DNA of 32,119 bases, taken from Eubacteriales Family XIII. Incertae Sedis bacterium. Lineage in GTDB: Bacteria > Bacillota > Clostridia > Peptostreptococcales > Anaerovoracaceae. The notes under the pieces are model-generated. The model searched no databases and was not told the origin of the DNA. It was given only the letters and a program-made list of their open reading frames with translations. Location of the stretch: the NCBI GenBank assembly GCA_031277015.1, contig JAISLZ010000089.1, positions 1 to 32,119 of the forward strand, given 5' to 3'. Position numbers and translations under genes: made by a program. This document shows, one piece after another, positions 15,656 to 23,348 of the stretch. The number at the start of each line of letters is the position of its first letter. The stretch's first letter is position 1.

Positions 15656-16594
15656 CTATATATCCCGGGCAATCGCGCTGAGCTCCTCAAGCCGCTTGCC
15701 CTTGATCTCTACGTGAAACACTTCAGCTATCACCTGCGTCCAGCCATGGATGAAATAGTTCCATCCGTCCTCAACGCGGAGGTCCTTCGCCCCGGCCTGA
15801 CGTTCGGCCTGCTCCTTGAAGATAAGGTCTCCCCTGTAATTTATCTCCCAGACGAGGGAATGCATCGGATAGTCAACCGAGTCAGTAGTGGGGGAACCCG
15901 GCGCATCCTTGCCGAGCCCCGTCGCGTTGACGATAAGCGAATAAGGAGGAAGAAAAGATACCAGCCTATCGTTGTCCGTGGGGACGGGCCCGTGCACAAA
16001 GCGCATGTCTATCTTAGGATTGAGGCCCGCAAGGATTTGCTTCGCGGACTCAAGCCTCGGGACACTACGGTTCGCGATAGTGATCGCCTTTGGCACATTG
16101 TCCCCCCACTTCTCCTGACCGAAATATATGGACATGGCGAGTGAGCTACCTCCCGCTCCCAGGAGCAGGACTTCCCCGCCGTGTTCCTTAAAGTAGTTTG
16201 CGGGTACGAAACTCTCGATGGCGAGGCCACTGGAGATCGGATCCTTCGCGTGCGCACGGAACTCTCCGCCGCCTTTCGAAAGGCTCGACACTTCTTCAAG
16301 CTTCTCCGCAAACGGGTCTATATAGTCGAACATATCCCTGCACGCGCTAAACAGGTCCAGCTTGTGCGTCGTGACGAGAGCCCCTTCGGAGAGAGGATCG
16401 TCTTTAAGGAACTGAGTGACCCTGCGGTAGTCCTCCGCAGGGGCATGGAGAGGCAGGTCTATGCCCTTGATCTCCACGTCACCGAGGCCGAGAGCTTCGG
16501 CCCATTTCGGGAACACCTTCATGATAGACGATTTAGTGGTCGTCACTCCGATGAAGTATAGCGTCGGTTTTGTTGCGGGTGTGAAATCAAACAT
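15656..16594 (-). CDS. Shikimate/quinate dehydrogenase-like oxidoreductase (AroE family)
   Basis: A 312-residue protein with the two-domain AroE layout. The N-terminal substrate domain keeps the catalytic Lys78 (in LVTTHK, in place of NVTxPxK) and Asp118 (in AHAKDPISSG, in place of the usual NTDGxG). The NAD(P) domain has LLLGAGGSSLAMS near 144-154. The usual GAVNT segment is replaced by EVSSLSK, and the Asn before the catalytic Asp is Lys, so shikimate itself is doubtful. It starts after a good AGGAGG and sits between a 2-hydroxyacid dehydrogenase and the cupin isomerase. Probable role: oxidation of a polyhydroxy ring or chain in the local catabolic pathway. Confidence 0.7.
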   Translation of the reverse strand: MFDFTPATKPTLYFIGVTTTKSSIMKVFPKWAEALGLGDVEIKGIDLPLHAPAEDYRRVTQFLKDDPLSEGALVTTHKLDLFSACRDMFDYIDPFAEKLEEVSSLSKGGGEFRAHAKDPISSGLAIESFVPANYFKEHGGEVLLLGAGGSSLAMSIYFGQEKWGDNVPKAITIANRSVPRLESAKQILAGLNPKIDMRFVHGPVPTDNDRLVSFLPPYSLIVNATGLGKDAPGSPTTDSVDYPMHSLVWEINYRGDLIFKEQAERQAGAKDLRVEDGWNYFIHGWTQVIAEVFHVEIKGKRLEELSAIARDI

Positions 16595-16640
16595 ATTTTC
16601 CTTTCCTCCTGATCCTTATATTCGTCATTGAACGCCCGGC

Positions 16641-17564
16641 CTAAAGACCGAGATCGCTTATTAGGTTGTGTGCGGACATCATACCCATGTTATCCGCCGC
16701 CCCTTTCGTGGACGCGGCGCAGTGAGATCCCATCACCACGTTATCAAGCCCGTACCATCTGTCATCCTCCGGCGGTTCATGGGCAAACACATCCAGGCCG
16801 GCGCCGCCGATCCTGCGCGCCTCGAGCGCATCAAGCAGGGCGTCCTCGTCGATGAGCCCCCCGCGCGCCGTGTTAACTATAAAGGCGTCCGGCTTCATGA
16901 GCGCGATCCTGCGGGCGTCGATGATATGCCGTGTCCCATCCAGCAGGGGGACGTGCAGGCTGATGAAATCGCATGTACGGCATATGTCGTCCACATCCGC
17001 GTATTTCACGCCAGCGGCCTCCGCGTAGCCTTTGTTCCAATATACGTCATAGGCGAGCACATCCATGCCGAAGCCCTTCGCACGGCTGACGACGTTCCTG
17101 CCTATCGCGCCGAGCCCGACAAGCCCAAGCGTCTTCCGCGCCACATCGGACGTAGTCACCTTCGTCCAGTCGCGCCGCCTGCAATTTGAGTCTATCAAAA
17201 TCACCTTACGGGAAAGCGCGAGCATGAGCGCAAATGCGTAGTCTGCGACGGCATCGCTGTTTGCGCCAACGGTCTTTGAAACCTTGATGCCCTTGCTCTC
17301 GCAGTACTCGAGGTCTATGTTGTCCGTACCGACACCGTATTTAGCAACAGCCTTCAGTCCCGGTGCTGCGGACATCACGTCAGCCGTGAGCGGGTCCACT
17401 CCGACGATGACTCCGTTCGCTCCGGCGATAGCGGACTTAACCGCGCCCTCATCCATGATCCCGCCCGTATCGTTGCGAATGATATCCAGCCCCTTACCCT
17501 CAAGCAGCCTGAACGGGGCATCATCGTGTTTTCCAAATGATCTCGGCGTTATCAATACTTTCAT
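16641..17564 (-). CDS. D-2-hydroxyacid dehydrogenase (SerA/PGDH-like, no regulatory domain)
   Basis: A 307-residue NAD-dependent dehydrogenase. The Rossmann motif GLVGLGAIGRNVV and the three catalytic positions are visible: Arg in NTARGGLIDE, Glu in AHEPPED and His in GSHCAAST. The length equals the catalytic core of phosphoglycerate dehydrogenase without an ACT domain. Proteins of this type oxidise 2-hydroxy acids or reduce 2-keto acids. In this operon a sugar-acid or hydroxypyruvate/glyoxylate-type substrate is more likely than serine synthesis. The ribosome site is weak. It follows the DeoR gene by 57 bases. Confidence 0.85.
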   Translation of the reverse strand: MKVLITPRSFGKHDDAPFRLLEGKGLDIIRNDTGGIMDEGAVKSAIAGANGVIVGVDPLTADVMSAAPGLKAVAKYGVGTDNIDLEYCESKGIKVSKTVGANSDAVADYAFALMLALSRKVILIDSNCRRRDWTKVTTSDVARKTLGLVGLGAIGRNVVSRAKGFGMDVLAYDVYWNKGYAEAAGVKYADVDDICRTCDFISLHVPLLDGTRHIIDARRIALMKPDAFIVNTARGGLIDEDALLDALEARRIGGAGLDVFAHEPPEDDRWYGLDNVVMGSHCAASTKGAADNMGMMSAHNLISDLGL

Positions 17565-17621
17565 CTACTGTTCTTCCTGTTCTTCTATTGCAAATACTCC
17601 GCAAATGCGGCAGGCATGGCC

Positions 17622-18428
17622 TCACACCATGATAAGTTCCAGGTCCTCGGCCGAGGCCATGATCATCTCAGCGGCTTTCTCACCGATACCGGAATCCGTT
17701 ATGAACACATCTATATCCTCCGGTGTGGCAAAGGTATAGAAAGCGATGCGGCCTATCTTGTCGCTGTCCATCAGCATGAAACTTTTCAGCGATATCTCGC
17801 GGAAGCGTTTCTTGATCTCCGCATGCTCTATGCTCGGCGTCGAGAAGCCTCTGTCGAAGGTGAAGGCGTTGGCGGCGAGGAATGCCTTGTCGACGTTTAT
17901 GTCATTCAGCGCCTCAATGGCCTTCACTCCGACCGTGCAATGAAAGCCCCTGCGTAGCGCTCCACCAATCAGTATCACCCTGTGCCCGGTCCTTTCCTCA
18001 AGCAGCGCCGCTATGCTGATGTCGTTCGTGACGATGGTGAGCCCGCTCCTCTCCGCAAGCGTATCGGCAAACTCGTAGGTCGTAGTGCCTGTGTCGATCG
18101 CGATCGAATCACCGTCCTCAACGTGTTTCAGCGCCTCCTCCGCAATTCGCCTTTTTTCTTCCCGGCTAGATATCTCCTTCTGGGCGGTATTGAGCTCGAG
18201 CCCGGCCTTGCCGGTCGGGATAGCGCCACCGTGCGTGCGCACGAGCAAACCGGCCTTTTCGAGCTCGCGCAGGTCGGTGCGTATGGTCGCATGCGAAACG
18301 TCGAAGGATTCGCTGAGATCCTGGACAAGGACCTTGGACGCTTCTTCTAATTTTTTCAATATAAGGCTCTTGCGTTCTTCCGCAAAGAGCTGCCCTGACG
18401 CGATCCCTTTTTCTTTTTCCATTTCCAT
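17622..18428 (-). CDS. DeoR-family transcriptional regulator
   Basis: About 268 residues from the chosen ATG at 18428; a longer frame to 18524 overlaps the kinase gene and its N-terminus is unlike the family. An N-terminal winged helix includes VQDLSESFDVSHATIRTDLRELEKAGLLVRTHGGA, the DeoR recognition helix and wing. The C-terminal DeoRC sensor domain has DTGTTTYEFAD, and NAFTFDRGFSTPSIEHAEIKK is typical of the phosphosugar-binding fold. Such proteins generally repress sugar operons and are released by a phosphorylated intermediate. It lies 10 bases after the kinase stop. I infer that it binds the TTTCRTTT arrays at 22150-22197 and 13203-13230. Confidence 0.9.
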   Translation of the reverse strand: MEMEKEKGIASGQLFAEERKSLILKKLEEASKVLVQDLSESFDVSHATIRTDLRELEKAGLLVRTHGGAIPTGKAGLELNTAQKEISSREEKRRIAEEALKHVEDGDSIAIDTGTTTYEFADTLAERSGLTIVTNDISIAALLEERTGHRVILIGGALRRGFHCTVGVKAIEALNDINVDKAFLAANAFTFDRGFSTPSIEHAEIKKRFREISLKSFMLMDSDKIGRIAFYTFATPEDIDVFITDSGIGEKAAEMIMASAEDLELIMV

Positions 18429-18438
18429 CACTATTTCA

Positions 18439-19959
18439 TCATCCCATGGCCTGTAGCCCCAACAACCTTTCGTATGTGTCGTGCAACGCTCCGTACAGCC
18501 CCTCGAATATGTCCTTGCGCTCATCGTATTCGTGGCGCGACGACACGTCGGGGGCCGTACTTCCGTGATAGTCGTCGGGGCGTACTGTAAGCGAAGCGAT
18601 GTCGTCGGTCATACCGACGCCGTAGCCCGCTATGCTGTAGCAGGCGCGCAACGCGGTGTCCGCCACGGCTCCTGTGCTGACAGGTATACCCAGCACATCA
18701 GCCTTTATTTTCGTGAACAGCTCGCTGACCGAACCGCCGCCTATGCTCAGTATCCGCTCATAAGACTGTCCCGGCACAAGCTCGTCTATTATGCCTTTAT
18801 ATATCGCGTATTCGTACGCAATCCCCTCCATGATAGCGCGAAACAGATGCCCCTTGCCATGTATCCATTGAAGACCGATATAGCTGCCGCGTACGAGCGT
18901 GTCATTGGGGCAGACGCGCCCGGAGAACTGCGGCACGAAAAGCAGGTTCTCACTGCCGGGCCTTACCCCTGCCGCCAGGGAGTCCAGTTCCGCATATGTC
19001 GCCGTCTTCCCCAGGACATCGTCGCGAAACCATTTAAGGCACATGCCGCCACCGTTGATGTAAGCCATCGGTGTATACAGACCCTCGACCACGGATGGCG
19101 CGAACATGATCGTCTTGTGCTTCGTGTCGGGCACAAATTCCCCCACAGCGCAAGCCAGTACCGAAGCTGTGCCCGCAACATCGAACATCAGCCCCGGTTT
19201 CGTGACACCCGCACCAAAGCTCGACGCGGCCGTATCACCGCAACCCGCGACCAGGGGCGTGCCCTCCACCAGTCCGCAACGCTCCGCCATCTCGGCGGCA
19301 AGCCCTCCGACTATATCCGACGGGCGCACGATGCGCGGAAATTTCGACGCGTCCACTCCAAGCGCTTCCGTCAATTCCTCCGACCAGACCCTATGCGCGG
19401 TATCGGCAAAACCGGAAAAATGCAGATACGTATGGTCATAGAAAGCGCCATCACCACCCAGTCCGGCAAGGCGCATCGTACAATAGGCAGCCGGCTGGAC
19501 GAACTTATGTATCTTTTCATAGGCTTCAGGATGATTTTCCTTCCACCACATGATCTTAGGACCGGCCGTGTATGAAATAGGGCTTCCCGTAATCCCGATC
19601 ACCCGTTCCTCGCCGTAATCGAGGAAGGCCCGCCGTGCGCTCCCGCAACGCGTATCGAGCCAACTGTCGTATGGGATGGCGGCCATCCCAGCACGATTCA
19701 CTCCCATCACTCCCGCCATCTGCCCGTCTATGCAGATGCCCTCCACATCGGAAGCGTTGACGCCGGAAGCCCCCATCACATCCCCTATGGCGCCGATTAC
19801 GGATGCGAGCATCTCCTCGGGATTTTGAATGATAGCGCCTTCTTCGGGATATATGAGATTCGTCTCGCACGCGGACTCCGCACGCATGACGCCATGCTCG
19901 TCCGCGATGCCCGCCTTCGTCGACTGAGTTCCCAGATCCACCCCGATAAGATACTTCAT
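18439..19959 (-). CDS. FGGY-family carbohydrate kinase (xylulokinase-like)
   Basis: A 506-residue sugar kinase. The N-terminal phosphate loop is GVDLGTQSTKAG, ICIDGQMAG matches the substrate-binding region of xylulokinases, Asp242 in GCGDTAAS is the catalytic base, and LSIGGGSVSELFTKIKADVLG is the C-terminal ATP-site signature. Family members phosphorylate pentuloses, glycerol, gluconate, fuculose and similar sugars or acids. It is co-transcribed with the regulator and dehydrogenases. Its product, or a downstream phosphosugar, could be the inducer of the DeoR protein. It is not closely similar to the second FGGY kinase at the right end, so the two probably act on different substrates. Confidence 0.9.
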   Translation of the reverse strand: MKYLIGVDLGTQSTKAGIADEHGVMRAESACETNLIYPEEGAIIQNPEEMLASVIGAIGDVMGASGVNASDVEGICIDGQMAGVMGVNRAGMAAIPYDSWLDTRCGSARRAFLDYGEERVIGITGSPISYTAGPKIMWWKENHPEAYEKIHKFVQPAAYCTMRLAGLGGDGAFYDHTYLHFSGFADTAHRVWSEELTEALGVDASKFPRIVRPSDIVGGLAAEMAERCGLVEGTPLVAGCGDTAASSFGAGVTKPGLMFDVAGTASVLACAVGEFVPDTKHKTIMFAPSVVEGLYTPMAYINGGGMCLKWFRDDVLGKTATYAELDSLAAGVRPGSENLLFVPQFSGRVCPNDTLVRGSYIGLQWIHGKGHLFRAIMEGIAYEYAIYKGIIDELVPGQSYERILSIGGGSVSELFTKIKADVLGIPVSTGAVADTALRACYSIAGYGVGMTDDIASLTVRPDDYHGSTAPDVSSRHEYDERKDIFEGLYGALHDTYERLLGLQAMG

Positions 19960-19988
19960 TATGTAAACCTCACCAAACTACCCCCATT

Positions 19989-21026
19989 TTAATCGAAGAC
20001 GACGGCCTGTTTGAGCCCTTGTTGCGCCGCCGCGCTGTCGAACGCCTTCTGCACGTCCTCAAGACTATATCTATCGGTAACGAGCGGATCGATATCAACG
20101 AGCCCTTTTGAGATGAAGTCAAGCGTCTTCCTGTAATGTTCGTGGCTGGAACGTGTCGTACCCGACACCTGAAGTTGCTTGTAGTGTATCTGGTTCGTAT
20201 CGAGCTTTGCGTCCTTTCCGGACGGCAGGCCTCCGAAGAAGTTTACCCTGCCGTTCAGCCCCGCGTAATCAAAAGCAGCTTCCTGCACCGCGGGTACGCT
20301 ACACGCGGTGATGACGACGTCCGCGCCCCGTCCGTTCGTTTCCCTGTCTACAACCTCCTTCAGGCCTTCAGAGACGATAATGATGCGAGGGTCTATGGCC
20401 TTGCATCCCCGTAGCCTATCCTCCGAAAGGTCGTTCAGCAGCACCTTCGATGCGCCCGCCATGAGCGCCAGCTTTGCATGCATCATGCCTATGGCGCCCG
20501 CGCCGATGATGAGCACTACATCACCGGGGTTCACGCCGTAACGCTCAAACGAATTGTACACGCAGGCGAACGCCTCGTTGGCGGCCCCTGCCTCAAAACT
20601 CACTCCGTCTGGAAGCGGCGTGACGTTGCCGTTCACGATGGCCCTGGCGGGGATCTTGACAAACTCCGCGAACGCCCCATCGATATGGATGCCGAACGCC
20701 TCAAGCTCCTCGCAGTGATGGCTGCCTCCCGACACGCACGCGTCACACACACCGCAACCTATATTCGGAGCGACGCTGACACGCTCGCCGACTTCGTAAC
20801 CTTTAACGTCCTTGCCGACCTTATCTATCGTCCCGGCAAATTCGTGACACAGAGTGAGGGGATGTCCCTCGTCTACCCCTGTAGCGCCATTGGCGTACAT
20901 GCGCAGATCAGTACCACAGACCGTAGCCGCGCGCACGCGCACGCGCATCTCGTCATCGCCTATTTCGGGGACGGGGACGTCTTCCACCCTCAAATCATTT
21001 TTTCCGTAAAGTCTTGCAGCTTTCAT
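19989..21026 (-). CDS. Zinc-dependent medium-chain polyol/sugar dehydrogenase
   Basis: A 345-residue MDR enzyme of the sorbitol/galactitol-phosphate dehydrogenase type. The catalytic zinc ligands are Cys37, His61 and Glu62; the structural zinc is held by Cys91, Cys94, Cys97 and Cys105. The nucleotide site is VVLIIGAGAIGMMHAKLA. The start has GGAGG seven bases upstream. It is the second gene of the nine-gene unit, after a Gfo/Idh/MocA dehydrogenase and before a kinase, so oxidation of a polyol to a ketose before phosphorylation is a reasonable guess. The 84-base gap before it holds no clear promoter. Confidence 0.88.
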   Translation of the reverse strand: MKAARLYGKNDLRVEDVPVPEIGDDEMRVRVRAATVCGTDLRMYANGATGVDEGHPLTLCHEFAGTIDKVGKDVKGYEVGERVSVAPNIGCGVCDACVSGGSHHCEELEAFGIHIDGAFAEFVKIPARAIVNGNVTPLPDGVSFEAGAANEAFACVYNSFERYGVNPGDVVLIIGAGAIGMMHAKLALMAGASKVLLNDLSEDRLRGCKAIDPRIIIVSEGLKEVVDRETNGRGADVVITACSVPAVQEAAFDYAGLNGRVNFFGGLPSGKDAKLDTNQIHYKQLQVSGTTRSSHEHYRKTLDFISKGLVDIDPLVTDRYSLEDVQKAFDSAAAQQGLKQAVVFD

Positions 21027-21110
21027 ATTTTGCCTCCAGCGGGATGCGGAAAGTTTTCGCGCTTATCCCTCTATGACTTCATTCCTACCACAATTATCAT
21101 TATATTGCAA

Positions 21111-22139
21111 TCACAATTCCACTACGCGTTTTTCCGTGATCGACATGTTGCCGGCATTCACGACGCGCACGGCCATAAGGCCGTCATGACCCGTTACTTC
21201 CGGCTCCTTCCCCTCAAGGATGCACTCCGTGAACGAGATGTCCTCGGCGAGATAGGCCGGCTCGAACAGCTGTCGCCAGCTGCGCACCAACGGATAGGAG
21301 CCCGAATTGCCTTCTGCCGTGCACGTGACGACCGACTCGTCGTTCAGCCTGCCTATGAACACGCAACCCCTCGTACCGAGCACCTCGGTGCGGGCGTCAT
21401 ATCCGTAGGCCACGCCCTGCGCGCCGTCGATCATTCCCTGCATGCCGTTGTCGAAGGTAGCCGCCACTACAACATTGTCATAGAAATCCGGCCAGTCGGC
21501 CTTCGCGTCAGGAGAACGGTAGTTGCCGCCGGTCGCGTATACGGTCTTGAACTCGCCGCCCGTGAACCAACGCAGGGTGTCTATGTCGTGGCTGTTCACC
21601 TCCGCGAGGGGCCCGTTGGATTTCCTTATGTCATACATCCACGGCTGGGGCACGGACGGCCCCCTGGTATTCGAGCGCACCATGACGACGTCCCCTATCG
21701 CGCCCGACATTACCGTCTCCTTGGCCTTCCGGAACCCGGCGTCAAAGCGGCGCATGAAACCGATCTGAAGCTTCGTCCCGGCCGATTCCGCCGCGGAGAC
21801 CATATCCCGGCATTCATCCTCCGTCATCGCCATCGGCTTCTCGCAGAGCACATGTTTGCCGGCAGCCGCCGCGCCGATGACGATATCTCTGTGGAACGCC
21901 GTGGGCGACACCACTACGAGGGCGTCCACCTCATCATCGCTCAGCGCGTCCCTGTAATCCTCATATGCCTTGTCTATCTCCAGCGCCCCTTTCGCATGGC
22001 TACGCGCCTCCGGCACAGGGTCCGCCACGGCGACCAGACGTGCGCCGGGAACATTTTTCCGGAAATTGACAGCATGGATCATGCCCGCCCTGCCGGCGCC
22101 CACGACCGCCACACCTATTTGTTTGTCAGACACAGACAC
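21111..22139 (-). CDS. Gfo/Idh/MocA-family dehydrogenase, inositol 2-dehydrogenase-like
   Basis: A 342-residue oxidoreductase with an N-terminal VAVVGAGRAGMIHA dinucleotide motif, catalytic Lys101 in CEKP, and EVNSHDIDTLRWFTG carrying Glu180/His184 in the family's C-terminal catalytic motif. The overall look is of IolG-like inositol dehydrogenases. It starts with GTG at 22139 behind AAAGGAG. It is the first gene of the nine-gene unit and lies directly behind the phased operator array, so it is probably the first committed enzyme. Inositol is only one candidate; the rest of the classical iol genes (iolB, iolC, iolD, iolE) are absent here. Confidence 0.87.
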   Translation of the reverse strand: MSVSDKQIGVAVVGAGRAGMIHAVNFRKNVPGARLVAVADPVPEARSHAKGALEIDKAYEDYRDALSDDEVDALVVVSPTAFHRDIVIGAAAAGKHVLCEKPMAMTEDECRDMVSAAESAGTKLQIGFMRRFDAGFRKAKETVMSGAIGDVVMVRSNTRGPSVPQPWMYDIRKSNGPLAEVNSHDIDTLRWFTGGEFKTVYATGGNYRSPDAKADWPDFYDNVVVAATFDNGMQGMIDGAQGVAYGYDARTEVLGTRGCVFIGRLNDESVVTCTAEGNSGSYPLVRSWRQLFEPAYLAEDISFTECILEGKEPEVTGHDGLMAVRVVNAGNMSITEKRVVEL

Positions 22140-22149
22140 TTTCTCTCCT

Positions 22150-22197
22150 TTTCGTTTGATAAGCTTTGCTTTCGTTTTATTTTATTTACTTTCATTT
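22150..22197. promoter_or_regulatory. Phased TTTCRTTT operator array of the nine-gene unit
   Basis: TTTCGTTT at 22150, TTTCGTTT at 22170 and TTTCATTT at 22190 start exactly 20 bp apart; TTTTATTT at 22180 adds a 10-bp phased half unit. The array overlaps the -10 and the leader, ideal for repression. The motif resembles operators described for DeoR-family repressors such as AgaR, and a DeoR gene is in the same operon. Confidence 0.65.
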
Positions 22198-22222
22198 TAC
22201 AACTATCATCTGGACGTGTCAA
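22194..22222 (-). promoter_or_regulatory. Sigma-A promoter of the nine-gene catabolic unit
   Basis: Minus strand TTGACA (22222-22217), a 17-base spacer and TAAAAT (22199-22194). It lies just beyond the terminator of the importer genes, showing that the unit is transcribed separately. Confidence 0.75.
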
Positions 22223-22232
22223 GCGCACATGA

Positions 22233-22282
22233 GGAAAATAAACACCCGGGCGCAGTCCCTCGATATGAGCGCCCGGGTGTTT
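22233..22282 (-). terminator. Strong rho-independent terminator after the importer permease gene
   Basis: A perfect 14-bp stem, AAACACCCGGGCGC (22282-22269, minus strand read) with GCGCCCGGGTGTTT (22253-22240), a 15-base loop, then ATTTTCC. It follows the permease stop (22302) by about 20 bases. Confidence 0.88.
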
Positions 22283-22301
22283 AGCCTGACGGGGATTTGC
22301 T

Positions 22302-23312
22302 TCAGTTCAACTTGCCCCTGCTCCTGAGCAGCAGCACCGCCGCTATGATGATGCCGCCCTTCACAGCGTTGACGAGGTACACGTCCATCCCCATGATCGT
22401 CAGCACGTTGTTGATCATGCCGAGTATGATGATGCCGAACAGCACGTTGACAAAATTGCCTTTGCCGCCCTCCATGGCTATGCCGCCTACGACAGCCATC
22501 GCTATCGTGTTCAGGTCATATCCGAGGCCGGATGAGGAGGAGTTCATCGAGTTCATGCGCGAGCCCTCCACTACGGCCGCTATAGCGACGGTGAGGCCGA
22601 GAAGCGCGAACGCCTGTATCTTGATCATATCCGTATTGATACCGGACAGCCTTGTCGCTTGCGCGTTGGAGCCGACGGCGAATATTCTCCTACCCAGGAC
22701 CGTATATCTCGATATGTACAGATAGACCGCGAATACGATGAAGAAATAAATGACAGGCATGGGCACGATGCCGAGATTCGTGTTCGATATCTTCTGAAAT
22801 ACCTTCGTGCTGATATTGATGCCCCCCGACTGCAGCTCGAATATGGACAAACTGCGATAAATATAACTGAGGCCGAGCGTGATGATGAATGAAGGCACGA
22901 CGCCCTTCGTTACGATAAACCCACAAAACATCGAGAGCGCTACGGACATCACCATAGCGACGACGATACCCACGGCGATGGCCGCGTACGGCCCTATGCT
23001 CGGTTCGAGCCCGTTTATAACATTGAAAGAAGCTATGCCGACGAACACCATCTGCGCCCCGACAGATAGGTCGATGTTACCCGATATAATCACGAAAGCC
23101 ATGCCTAGCGCGATGATACCCATGACCGAGCTGGCACGTAGGATATTGACCATATTCTGTATATTAAGAAAATGGGTTGGCTCACCAAACTTGATGGTGC
23201 AGGCAATCGTAGCGCATACGAATACGCCTATCGTTATCAGCACTATCATGTATTCATGCGCAAACCTGCTGAACGCGCTCGGCGTCCTGGCCGCACTGCT
23301 TGTTGTACCCAT
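22302..23312 (-). CDS. Sugar ABC transporter permease (RbsC-like)
   Basis: A 336-residue integral membrane protein of the RbsC/branched-chain permease family. Many hydrophobic segments span residues about 20-330. The family loop is seen as GMAFVIISGNIDLSVGA near 65-85, and VVGGIAMEGGKGN lies near 280, in the cytoplasmic loop that contacts the ATPase. It is the last gene of the importer operon and is followed by a strong terminator. It should form a homodimeric channel with the ATPase at 23349-24860 and take substrate from the lipoprotein at 24942-25994. The sugar cannot be inferred from the permease. Confidence 0.9.
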   Translation of the reverse strand: MGTTSSAARTPSAFSRFAHEYMIVLITIGVFVCATIACTIKFGEPTHFLNIQNMVNILRASSVMGIIALGMAFVIISGNIDLSVGAQMVFVGIASFNVINGLEPSIGPYAAIAVGIVVAMVMSVALSMFCGFIVTKGVVPSFIITLGLSYIYRSLSIFELQSGGINISTKVFQKISNTNLGIVPMPVIYFFIVFAVYLYISRYTVLGRRIFAVGSNAQATRLSGINTDMIKIQAFALLGLTVAIAAVVEGSRMNSMNSSSSGLGYDLNTIAMAVVGGIAMEGGKGNFVNVLFGIIILGMINNVLTIMGMDVYLVNAVKGGIIIAAVLLLRSRGKLN

Positions 23313-23348
23313 ACCTAATCCTTCCCTCCCGTCAGTTCAAGTGTCCGC

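Noticed and set aside
18429-18524. A longer N-terminus for the DeoR protein
   Set aside because: It overlaps the kinase gene, is rich in Cys and Arg unlike the family, and the normal DeoR start matches the ATG at 18428.
21027-21110. An internal promoter before the zinc dehydrogenase (TATAAT-like sequence)
   Set aside because: No -35 hexamer is found at an acceptable distance, and the gap is short enough for read-through.
20478-22232. A 584-codon plus-strand open frame opposite two dehydrogenase genes
   Set aside because: It runs antisense across two clear enzymes and a promoter, is rich in His and Arg as expected for reversed GC-rich codons, and has no recognisable domain.
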